Assembly (NCBI GenBank): GCA_023393015.1
Contig: JAEWMY010000003.1
Coordinates: 1 to 40,719 of the forward strand
Direction: 5' to 3'
DNA from: Spirochaetota bacterium
Lineage (GTDB): Bacteria > Spirochaetota > Spirochaetia > Treponematales > Treponemataceae
DNA length: 40,719 nucleotides
Below the pieces are notes generated by a model that saw nothing but the letters and a program-made list of their open reading frames with translations, searched no databases and was not told the DNA's origin. The position numbers and the translations under genes are program-made. Below are positions 1 to 7,014 of this stretch, one piece after another. The first letter of the stretch is position 1. Every line of letters starts with the position of its first letter.

Positions 1-2
1 GC

Positions 3-506
3 CCCGAGCGAAAAACGCTCATATCGGTCGCGTCGCTCTTCGCTTGCATGCTTGTCCTCGGGCTCGTTTCGCGGTCGGCGGTATCCCCGAAATCCTGGGA
101 TGACTCCCTGAGGCGGTTGTCTATCCCGACCCCGGCGGGGTATACTCGTACGGACGGTTTTTCGGCCGAGTCCTACCTGAGGCACGTGAAGGAAAGGGTA
201 CGGCCGGACGCCGAAAACGGGCTTCCCGACCTTGCCGATTTTTTCGCCGCGCGATGGAAACTCGAGGCGTTCGCCTGGAGCCCGATTCTCGCGGATACGC
301 CGAATCCGTTACCGGGCGATTCCTTCGGGGTGAACGGTTATTCGCAGGATTCGACGGGAAGGATCGTTTCCGAGCCGAACATCGTCGGCACGTTCGACGA
401 CGAGTTCCTCCGCGACGCGCTGAGAAATCACGCGACTCCGCTCGAGAGGATGCTGGAACGTCAAGGACGCTTTATCTCCGTTACCCGCGCGAGGCAGGAT
501 AGATGA
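3..506 (+). CDS. Exported hypothetical protein, 5'-truncated, coupled to rnfC
   Basis: The reading frame is open to the left edge, so the true start lies outside the window; an in-frame ATG at 48 falls inside a hydrophobic stretch and is unlikely to be the start. The visible N-terminus (about residues 5-25: LISVASLFACMLVLGLVS) reads as the core of a signal peptide or membrane anchor, followed by a soluble part of about 140 residues with no motif I recognise. Its stop codon overlaps the rnfC start as ATGA (503-506), so it is very probably the gene ahead of rnfC in the same operon and may be an extracytoplasmic partner of the Rnf complex. That role is inferred from position only. Confidence 0.65.
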   Translation, partial: PERKTLISVASLFACMLVLGLVSRSAVSPKSWDDSLRRLSIPTPAGYTRTDGFSAESYLRHVKERVRPDAENGLPDLADFFAARWKLEAFAWSPILADTPNPLPGDSFGVNGYSQDSTGRIVSEPNIVGTFDDEFLRDALRNHATPLERMLERQGRFISVTRARQDR

Positions 507-1807
507 CGCAATTTGTCAGATTCAGTCGCAGTTCAGAGTCGTTCTCTTTCGAGACGCCAGACGCAGTCGATACCGGCAACGCGTTCTTGCCGTCCGTCGC
601 GATCGTTCCCTTCAGGCAACACACGGGCGTCGAACCCCGTCCGACCGTCACGCCCGGGGAGAGGGTGCGCGAAGGACAGTTAATCGCGCGCGGAAGCGGA
701 ATAGACTCCTGCAACGTGCACGCGCCGATCCCCGGAATAGTCAAGCGATTCCGCACGACTCCGCTTCCGGACGGGACGATGGGGCAGGCCGCCGAAATCG
801 CGCTGTCAGGCTCGTTCGACATCCTCGGAAGGAAGGAAGACCGTTTTCTTTGGCAAAAGATACCCGCGTCCGAGGTTCTGAAGATCCTTGAAGAAAAGGG
901 CATCGTCAACACCTTCGGAATTCCTTCGCCCCTGGCCGCGGTATTGCGTCACCTTCGAAAGGAACGCGCGACTTCGGTGGTGCTGCAATTATTCGACCCG
1001 GATCCTACATGCAAGGTCGATTCGGCCCTCGCGGGCGTGGAGCTGGACGGGATTCTCGTCGGTACCGCCATACTCGCCGGGGCGCTCGACGCGAAAAACG
1101 TGTTTATAGTCCACGAGGGCCCTGCTCCCGCGATTAGTCCTGATAACGGCGAACACTTCCGCGGAATCGCCGTCAGGACGCTTCAGTCCGACGGCAGGTA
1201 TCCTTCCGGTTTGCCGGAGAACCTCCTGGCCCTCGTTCGCAGGCAAGGAGACTCGCGGGACGACGCGCCCGTGTTGTTCGTTGATCCGGTGACCGCTCTC
1301 GCCGCGCGAGACGCGGTAGTGAGAAACGAACCCATGATGACGCGGTACGTGCACGTTTCCGGCCCTTCGATCGTGACTCCGTCCCTGCTCAAGGCACGGA
1401 TCGGCACTACCATCGGGGACATTATCGAGGAATGCGGCGGATTCTCTTCGGCTCCCTCTCGAATCATCGTCAACGGACTCGTTTCCGGGACCGCATTGTA
1501 CGATCTGGACACTCCCATCACGAAGACCACGAAATCCCTGCACATCATGGACTCGGACACGTGTCCGGACTACGAGGTGCATCCATGCATACACTGCGGA
1601 TCCTGCCTGCGCGTCTGTCCCGTCATGATAGATCCCATGAAGGTCGTGACGGCGATACGCAAGGAACGCTTCTCCAAGGGAATACGCGAGAGCGTGGACT
1701 CGTGTCAATCCTGCGGCTGTTGCGCGATCGTCTGCCCGTCAAGGATTCCGTTACACCATATCATCCGCGAGGCCCGGACTCGCGTGCCCAAGGGAGGCAA
1801 AGAATGA
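503..1807 (+). CDS. rnfC: RnfC, Rnf electron transport complex subunit C (divergent)
   Basis: This is the 434-aa peripheral subunit of the Rnf complex, which normally carries the NADH/FMN site and two ferredoxin-type clusters. Residues about 40-80 form the RnfC barrel-sandwich domain, about 275-350 resemble an SLBB domain, and two [4Fe-4S] motifs follow: C362/C365/C368/C372 and C401/C404/C407/C411. The middle Complex1_51K-like region is poorly conserved. Where the family has a glycine-rich GxGGAxFPT signature this protein reads EKGIVNTFGIPSPLAAV (131-147), and the usual NGAECEP stretch is replaced by a segment near residues 160-172. NADH and FMN binding is therefore doubtful. The start ATG overlaps the previous stop (ATGA), and the stop overlaps rnfD the same way. 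Confidence 0.9.
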   Translation: MTQFVRFSRSSESFSFETPDAVDTGNAFLPSVAIVPFRQHTGVEPRPTVTPGERVREGQLIARGSGIDSCNVHAPIPGIVKRFRTTPLPDGTMGQAAEIALSGSFDILGRKEDRFLWQKIPASEVLKILEEKGIVNTFGIPSPLAAVLRHLRKERATSVVLQLFDPDPTCKVDSALAGVELDGILVGTAILAGALDAKNVFIVHEGPAPAISPDNGEHFRGIAVRTLQSDGRYPSGLPENLLALVRRQGDSRDDAPVLFVDPVTALAARDAVVRNEPMMTRYVHVSGPSIVTPSLLKARIGTTIGDIIEECGGFSSAPSRIIVNGLVSGTALYDLDTPITKTTKSLHIMDSDTCPDYEVHPCIHCGSCLRVCPVMIDPMKVVTAIRKERFSKGIRESVDSCQSCGCCAIVCPSRIPLHHIIREARTRVPKGGKE

Positions 1808-2832
1808 CCGGAAGAACCTGGGTAGTATCCCCGTCGCCGTTCGTGCTCACGAGACCGACCGTTCCGGTCATGTCGGTACTGCTGTCGGCGACCATTTTTC
1901 CGATACTCGTCATGCTCGTCCTCGAGGGCGACTATCCCTCGCTTTCCGCGGTGGCGCTTTCGCTGCTCGGCTCGTTCCTCGCGGATATTTGCATGACCGT
2001 TCCGTTCGGAAGGCCCTTCCAGCGTGACGGAACCGTTTTCGTCACCGGTTTGCTCACCGGATTGCTGCTTCCCTCGACGCTCGGATACGTAACCGTGTTC
2101 ACCGTCGCCCTGACGGGAACGCTGTTCGCCCGTGCCGTCTTCGGCGGTACGGGTTCTTACTGGATCAGTCCAGTGGCGACCTCCGTCGCTATCGCATTCA
2201 TGAGCCAGCCTTCGCTGTTTCCGCCGCAACTCGTAACCCCGGAGGGAATATCGATGGTGGGAGACGCGTTCGGTTCCCTTAAGCTTGACGGCTTCGCCAG
2301 AATCGCGTCCGATACCCCCGTTACCGAGTTCCTGAACGGGCGTGTCTTTTCCGCAATCGGCGTGCGGATACCCGAGGGATACGTCACTTTGCTCTGGCGG
2401 TCCCCGTCGGCCATTCCGGCGTTCCGGTACAACTCGCTCATTCTCGTGTCATCGGTATTTCTCATAGCCCTAAACGTTATCGACTGGATCATTCCGCTCG
2501 TGTTCGTCGCGACGTACTCGTTTCTCGTCAGGATGATTCCGCTGTTTCCGTTCGCGCCCTCGATGCGACAAGGCGACATACTGTTCGCGCTGTTGACGAG
2601 CGGCATACTGTTTACCGCCTTCTATATTCTCCCGGAATTCTCCACTTCGCCGAGATCGCGCGCGGGCAAGATTATAACGGGCATTGTCGGCGGCGTTACG
2701 GCGTTTTTTATCTGCGGCCCCGGCGGATCACCGGGAGGAGCGGCGTTTTCCGTGCTCGCCACGAACGCGTTCGCGCCGCTCGTCGAATACCTGGAAAGCC
2801 ATAAAACCTCTTTCGCGGGAGATATCCCATGA
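1804..2832 (+). CDS. rnfD: RnfD, membrane subunit of the Rnf complex
   Basis: A 342-aa polytopic membrane protein of the NqrB/RnfD family, which carries a covalently bound FMN and takes part in ion translocation. The family hallmark GGTGxxxxxP is visible at about residues 114-123 in FGGTGSYWISP. The flavin-attachment segment, usually SGAT followed by P, reads ASDTP around T171, so the acceptor threonine appears kept but its flanks differ. The start ATG at 1804 overlaps the rnfC stop (ATGA), which fixes it although the frame stays open much further upstream. The stop overlaps the rnfG start in the same way. Family assignment is firm; flavinylation at T171 is inferred. Confidence 0.9.
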   Translation: MTGRTWVVSPSPFVLTRPTVPVMSVLLSATIFPILVMLVLEGDYPSLSAVALSLLGSFLADICMTVPFGRPFQRDGTVFVTGLLTGLLLPSTLGYVTVFTVALTGTLFARAVFGGTGSYWISPVATSVAIAFMSQPSLFPPQLVTPEGISMVGDAFGSLKLDGFARIASDTPVTEFLNGRVFSAIGVRIPEGYVTLLWRSPSAIPAFRYNSLILVSSVFLIALNVIDWIIPLVFVATYSFLVRMIPLFPFAPSMRQGDILFALLTSGILFTAFYILPEFSTSPRSRAGKIITGIVGGVTAFFICGPGGSPGGAAFSVLATNAFAPLVEYLESHKTSFAGDIP

Positions 2833-3287
2833 GTTCGCCACGTTCGGCCACGCAGTACCTTTCTTCCGTCGCGCTCGTGCTCTCGCTCGTCCTGTTGTCC
2901 GCCGGCGTCAGCTTGCTGACAAGGAGGATAACCGAGGAAACGCTTCGCGTATCCATCGTCCGATTACTGTCCGGCACGGACAAGCCGTCCGTGGAGATAC
3001 AACGCGTTCGTCCCGACGGCGGTTCCTCGCTGTCGTTCTCTCGAGTTTTTTCCGCGACGTTTCCGAACGGCAAGTCGGCTCGCGTTTTTCTCGTATCGGT
3101 TACCGGCCACTCGGGACCGTATCCCGCGCTGTTCGTCCGGCGCGCGGGCTCCTCGGCGTCATTCGCCGGAATCGTGGGAGTAGCGCATCCGGCCGAACCG
3201 TGGCGATACGGGCTTACCGATCGCGTCATCGAATCGTGGGCCGATAGGGTGACGGCCGTCGCGGATACGTATGGAGACGCCAAATGA
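2829..3287 (+). CDS. rnfG: RnfG-like subunit lacking the C-terminal flavinylation region
   Basis: A 152-aa protein in the rnfG position. It has one N-terminal membrane anchor (about residues 10-30) and an extracytoplasmic part whose TGHSGPYPALFV segment (about 90-101) matches the FMN-bind domain strand. RnfG is usually near 200 aa and ends with an SGAT motif whose threonine is flavinylated by ApbE/Ftp. This protein stops about where that part would begin (ending EPWRYGLTDRVIESWADRV plus about 9 residues) and has no SGAT-like sequence. The stop overlaps the rnfE ATG at 3284, so the short form looks like a stable gene rather than a frameshift. Assignment rests on operon position, topology and the partial domain. 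Confidence 0.78.
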   Translation: MSSPRSATQYLSSVALVLSLVLLSAGVSLLTRRITEETLRVSIVRLLSGTDKPSVEIQRVRPDGGSSLSFSRVFSATFPNGKSARVFLVSVTGHSGPYPALFVRRAGSSASFAGIVGVAHPAEPWRYGLTDRVIESWADRVTAVADTYGDAK

Positions 3288-3865
3288 AGCGAAATACGGG
3301 ACTTTTTCTCTTCGCGCTTTGCCCCCTCATTCCGGCCACGGCGAAATTCTCCTACTCCCTGATCATGGCGGTCGCCCTCGTATTCTTTTTTTTCACGGGA
3401 CTCTTGTTCCGCGAGATAATCAAAAGGATCGACGGCGGAAGCTCCGGATCCCTTCTTGAACTCGCGTGTCTCGCGGGATCCTCTTCGTTCTTCGTTTCGG
3501 CATTGCACGCCGCGTATCCCGTTCTCGCCGTGACGCTTGAGATGTACGTCTACGTGACGGCGTTTTCATTCGTGCTCCTTCTCAGCGTTGATTCCTTTTC
3601 GTACCGGTCGATCAACGTACCTCCCGTCATAGCGTTCATCCCGATCATGATCGGTTTCGCGGCCATACGCGAATTGATCGGATGCGGGGTGATTTCCCTG
3701 CCGACCCCTTCCGGAATCGTCGAACTGCCGGTATTCGAGCGGTTCGGGTTTTCCGTCGTGCGATTCTGGGGAACCACCGGCGGCGCTCTCATACTCGCGG
3801 GTTTTTTCACGTGGCTTTTCAGACTGCTCGTATCCGAACGCGGCGGGGGAGGTAAACAGGCGTGA
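3284..3865 (+). CDS. rnfE: RnfE, membrane subunit of the Rnf complex
   Basis: A 193-aa polytopic protein of the RnfE/NqrD family, recognised by LFALCPLIPAT at residues 9-19, matching the family's GLCPLLAVT. In Nqr and Rnf enzymes two cysteines from each of the RnfA/RnfE half-repeats hold a [2Fe-2S] cluster inside the membrane. Here C13 is kept, but the second conserved position, usually TTNC, reads VTLEM around residues 82-86, so one expected ligand is missing. The other cysteines (C62, C134) are not at conserved ligand positions as far as I can align by eye. The start overlaps rnfG (ATGA) and the stop overlaps rnfA (GTGA). Confidence 0.87.
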   Translation: MKRNTGLFLFALCPLIPATAKFSYSLIMAVALVFFFFTGLLFREIIKRIDGGSSGSLLELACLAGSSSFFVSALHAAYPVLAVTLEMYVYVTAFSFVLLLSVDSFSYRSINVPPVIAFIPIMIGFAAIRELIGCGVISLPTPSGIVELPVFERFGFSVVRFWGTTGGALILAGFFTWLFRLLVSERGGGGKQA

Positions 3866-4428
3866 TCACGATAGCCCAGACGCTTTTCATCTACACGATA
3901 TCCTCGTCGGTCGTCATGGTTTACGGTTTCGGACTCGAGCGTTCCTTTTTCGAGTCTCATCCGGCGTCCCGTTTCTATACGAGGCTTCCTACGGTCGCGC
4001 TTACCGTCATTTCGACCGTAGCCGTTCTTTGGTATCCGGTCTCACACGTTCTCGTACCGTTCGGCTACGGGTACCTCGCGCCGGTGTCGCTCCTGCTCGT
4101 GTACGGTACGGTCTCGAACCTCCTTTCGCTCGTCACGCCATCGGTGAACGACTCGCCTTCTGGCGAGCGCGTCTTTCTCTTCGGAACGGCGTATCTTGCG
4201 CTCTTCGAGGCCGTCAATCTCGTCGACGCTCTCGCGATCGCCGCCTCGGGAATCGCCACGTTCTCGCTCGTAACGACGCTTCTCTTTTCTATACGCGAGA
4301 GGATAGCGCCGACGTCCATCCGTCCTGAATGGAGGGGAGCCCCGATCATCCTCGTTACGATGGGATTGCTCACGCTCGCGTTTTACGGCGCCGACGTCTC
4401 CTGGTGGCTTACGGGAGGTACGAAATGA
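3862..4428 (+). CDS. rnfA: RnfA-like membrane subunit without any cysteine
   Basis: A 188-aa protein with about six membrane segments in the rnfA slot. The C-terminal EWRGAPIILVTMGLLTLAF matches the RnfA ending (RGLPIALITAGLMSLAF-like), which supports RnfA rather than a second RnfE. The conserved N-terminal LGICPFLGVS region, which provides one cluster cysteine, reads FGLERSFFES, and the second INCA-like site reads FEAVN. The whole protein contains no cysteine, so it cannot ligand the intramembrane [2Fe-2S] cluster known from Nqr/Rnf. The start is GTG, overlapping the rnfE stop as GTGA. The stop overlaps the rnfB start. Confidence 0.83.
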   Translation: MITIAQTLFIYTISSSVVMVYGFGLERSFFESHPASRFYTRLPTVALTVISTVAVLWYPVSHVLVPFGYGYLAPVSLLLVYGTVSNLLSLVTPSVNDSPSGERVFLFGTAYLALFEAVNLVDALAIAASGIATFSLVTTLLFSIRERIAPTSIRPEWRGAPIILVTMGLLTLAFYGADVSWWLTGGTK

Positions 4429-5027
4429 TCCTCGCGTACGTCATACACGCGCTCATCGCCGTCGCGGCGCTTTTTGTCCTGGTCGCGAGCGTTCGTGCGA
4501 CATCCGCCTTATCTGCGTTCCGTACCATCCGCCATTCCGCGGGATCGAAGGGCTCCCGCGAGCGCTCGGGGAACGCCGCGATGCGCGACTCCTTCAGCGA
4601 GGCGACGCCGGGATCCCGAAAAATGGCGCGCATCAGGTGCAACGCCGTCTATCCGTCGGTAGGCGTTCGGTTCGCTGTTAAGGGATTCAGCGACTGCAGG
4701 TCGTTGAACGTCTTTTTCAGGGGCAACTCGAGTTGCGTCAACGGCTGTCTCGGCTTGGGGACATGCGCTCAAGCGTGCCCCGTCGACGCGATAGTCATCA
4801 AAAACGGCAAGATAGGGGTTCTGGAGCGATGTAACGGATGCGGGCTGTGCGTTAACTCTTGTCCCAAGTCGCTTATAGAAATCGTCGCGCGAACGGAACA
4901 GGGTACGTATTCCTGCGCGGCAGAGAAGGGCGAGGTGACCGTCGACATTTGCCCGAGGGCGAACGGGGGATTCTGGCTCAATTCGGCTTTTTTGACCGAA
5001 TCGGACTTTAAAAGAGCTGGCTCCTGA
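4425..5027 (+). CDS. rnfB: RnfB, ferredoxin-type subunit lacking the N-terminal Fe-S domain
   Basis: A 200-aa protein with an N-terminal membrane anchor (residues 2-23) and two ferredoxin-type cluster motifs: C104/C108/C114/C118 in the CLGLGTCAQACP region and C136/C139/C142/C146. Clostridial-type RnfB has the same CLGLG segment, preceded by a DC box (here SDC, C91). The canonical RnfB Fe-S domain after the anchor (four cysteines, NCGxCGxPGC) is absent: residues 24-70 hold no cysteine and are a short basic, serine-rich linker. The ATG at 4425 overlaps the rnfA stop (ATGA), which sets the start even though the frame continues upstream. The gene closes the rnfCDGEAB operon. Confidence 0.88.
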   Translation: MILAYVIHALIAVAALFVLVASVRATSALSAFRTIRHSAGSKGSRERSGNAAMRDSFSEATPGSRKMARIRCNAVYPSVGVRFAVKGFSDCRSLNVFFRGNSSCVNGCLGLGTCAQACPVDAIVIKNGKIGVLERCNGCGLCVNSCPKSLIEIVARTEQGTYSCAAEKGEVTVDICPRANGGFWLNSAFLTESDFKRAGS

Positions 5028-5035
5028 GATATACT
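5007..5035 (+). promoter_or_regulatory. Possible promoter for the GH57-like gene
   Basis: TTTAAA (5007-5012), a 17-nt spacer and TATACT (5030-5035). A short G-rich ribosome binding site (5047-5050) follows before the GTG at 5056. The -35 is weak (4 of 6), so this may only be a supplementary internal promoter after the rnf operon. Confidence 0.4.
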
Positions 5036-5055
5036 AGCGAAAAACAGGGGTATAC

Positions 5056-6963
5056 GTGGAAAACGGCTCTCGGAAAATATACGTTTGTTTTGGAACTACC
5101 TGTACGCTCGTAGCGGGCACGGATACCGATCAACACGAACGTCATTACCAACGAATATACAAACCGCTCATCTCCTCTCTCTACTCATTGGAAAATATCC
5201 CCTTTACACTTTTCCTGACCGGTCCTTTTCTCGAATGGATGGAGCATAATCATCCTGAATTCTTCATGATAACCGAGGAACTTCTCGCGCGTAAGCAGAT
5301 CGACGTCATCGGAGGAGGGTATTACGATCCGCTGTTTCCCCTCCTTCCGCCGGCTGACAGAGTCGGTCAAGTCGAGCTGTTGACGACGTCGATCAGGAAA
5401 TATTTCGGTAAACGCCCCCGAGGCGCCTGGATATCGGCCAGCGCCTGGGAGCCGTCCCTCGTTTCCACGCTGTGCACGTGCGGCATAGAGTACGTGCTTC
5501 TTGACAAGATCATGCTCTCCACGAGCGGTTTCCCCGGCGTCGACGGACTGTCGCCGGCGGTACTGGAGGACTCGGGCAAGACGGTTACCGCGATGCCGCT
5601 CGACAATCACTTTCGCAACCTGGAACGGTTTACGCCCGAATCCTTCCTTGACGAGTTGCGCGGGAAGGGCAAGAGCCGCGACAAGGGCAGGGATTCCGTC
5701 CTGACCGTCTTCGTCAATCCGCTTTCGATACCCGCGCTCTTTTGCCAACAGGACGGGTCTCCCTCCTGGTTTGAACAGTTGCTCGCGCTCTCCGTGAAAC
5801 ACCCGACGATCGAGTTTTCCCTTACCGGCCGCATGTACAGGCCGAAGGAGGGAATAGCGCGTGCGTATCTCGCCGGCGGCATGTCTCCCTATGACCACGA
5901 CGACGTTCCCGATCCGGTGGACGTCCGCGTGCTCGCGAGGACGTCCGTAAAGAAATACCTTCTTGAAAACAAGAGCGCGCACAACATCTACGCCAAGATG
6001 ATGCACGTACACGTTCTGGTCAATCAGCTTCGAGGCGACAAGTCCCGCAAGAAAAACGCGCGCGAGGAGCTGTGGCAGTCGCAGCAAAACGAGGTGTTTC
6101 GCCCGACGGAATCGCATGATTCCCCCCATTCCCGGGCCTTGCGCTCCTCTGCGTACAAGCACCTTCTCGTCGCCGAAAAGCTTTCGCGAGTAAGAGGCGT
6201 TTTCTCGCCCTCAATAATCGCATCCGATTTCGACATGGACACGCAACGGGAATACCTGTGCCAGCTCGACAGGATCAACGCCTACGTACACCTCAGGGGC
6301 GGACGCGTGTTCGAGCTTGACGTATTCAGCGTGTACCGGAACTACTGCGACCTCTTCGGGGATTCGGGAGGGCTTTTCGTCGATCACGTGCTGTCACGTG
6401 ACGACCTCGACGTTCTGGAGTCCACCGGCGAGCTGCCGACCGGCGGCGTGTTCTCCTCGTCGACGTATCAGGACGTTTCCTTCGATTCGTCCCGTCACGA
6501 GGTCTTCCTCAAGGCGCACGGGACCTTTGGTCAGCTTCAACAGCCCCTGACACTCAAGAAACAGTATTCCTTCCGTAACGAAGGGCTGCAAGTCCAGTAC
6601 ATCCTCAAAAACGAGAGTCCGCTCGCGTTGTCCGCGTATTTCGCCTGCGAACTCGGGCTTTCCCTATCGCGAAACAGGCATAAAATCCCGCTCATGACGG
6701 TCTATACGCAGGATACGCGAAAGGACTGCGAGATCGAGAAAAGCCTCTATCAGGATGTCGCGTGGGTGCAAATCGCGGATTCCGGGTCTCTCGTGACCTT
6801 CACGCTCGAGGCGAACGAAAACCCCGCGATAGCCGTCCTTCCCGTGCACTGCGGCGAAAAAGACCCTTCACCCGACGGCGTCCGGGTCTTCCTGTACTGG
6901 AAGGTCGAGCTCGGTCCCGGCTTCGAGACCGAAAAAACCGTTTTCGCCAAGATCGATTCCTGA
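5056..6963 (+). CDS. GH57-family-like protein, probable pseudoenzyme
   Basis: A 635-aa protein matching GH57 alpha-glucanotransferase/amylopullulanase relatives with DUF1925/DUF1926 C-terminal regions. The fold is recognised from GGGYYDPLFPLLPPADRVGQ (residues 87-106) and from GAWISASAWEPSLVSTL (123-139) followed by GIEYVLLD. In active enzymes the second segment reads WLxERVWEP with the nucleophile glutamate; here that position is A128. The N-terminal histidine-rich substrate motif (HNHQP type) is replaced by VCFGTTCTLV. The acid/base aspartate region near 230-245 (TVFVNPLSIP) has no obvious aspartate. It is therefore probably not a hydrolase or transferase and may bind glycans or act structurally. 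The start is GTG with a GGGG site 5 nt upstream. Only 28 nt separate it from rnfB. Confidence 0.8.
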   Translation: MENGSRKIYVCFGTTCTLVAGTDTDQHERHYQRIYKPLISSLYSLENIPFTLFLTGPFLEWMEHNHPEFFMITEELLARKQIDVIGGGYYDPLFPLLPPADRVGQVELLTTSIRKYFGKRPRGAWISASAWEPSLVSTLCTCGIEYVLLDKIMLSTSGFPGVDGLSPAVLEDSGKTVTAMPLDNHFRNLERFTPESFLDELRGKGKSRDKGRDSVLTVFVNPLSIPALFCQQDGSPSWFEQLLALSVKHPTIEFSLTGRMYRPKEGIARAYLAGGMSPYDHDDVPDPVDVRVLARTSVKKYLLENKSAHNIYAKMMHVHVLVNQLRGDKSRKKNAREELWQSQQNEVFRPTESHDSPHSRALRSSAYKHLLVAEKLSRVRGVFSPSIIASDFDMDTQREYLCQLDRINAYVHLRGGRVFELDVFSVYRNYCDLFGDSGGLFVDHVLSRDDLDVLESTGELPTGGVFSSSTYQDVSFDSSRHEVFLKAHGTFGQLQQPLTLKKQYSFRNEGLQVQYILKNESPLALSAYFACELGLSLSRNRHKIPLMTVYTQDTRKDCEIEKSLYQDVAWVQIADSGSLVTFTLEANENPAIAVLPVHCGEKDPSPDGVRVFLYWKVELGPGFETEKTVFAKIDS

Positions 6964-6979
6964 TCCCGCCACGCACTCG

Positions 6980-7008
6980 TTGACTAGTTTCGCGCTACAA
7001 ATTATCAT
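6980..7008 (+). promoter_or_regulatory. metG promoter, leaderless geometry
   Basis: TTGACT (6980-6985), a 17-nt spacer and TATCAT (7003-7008). The -10 ends 6 nt before the metG ATG at 7015, so transcription should begin at or next to the A of the start codon. No Shine-Dalgarno sequence is present. Confidence 0.65.
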
Positions 7009-7014
7009 GGCGTC

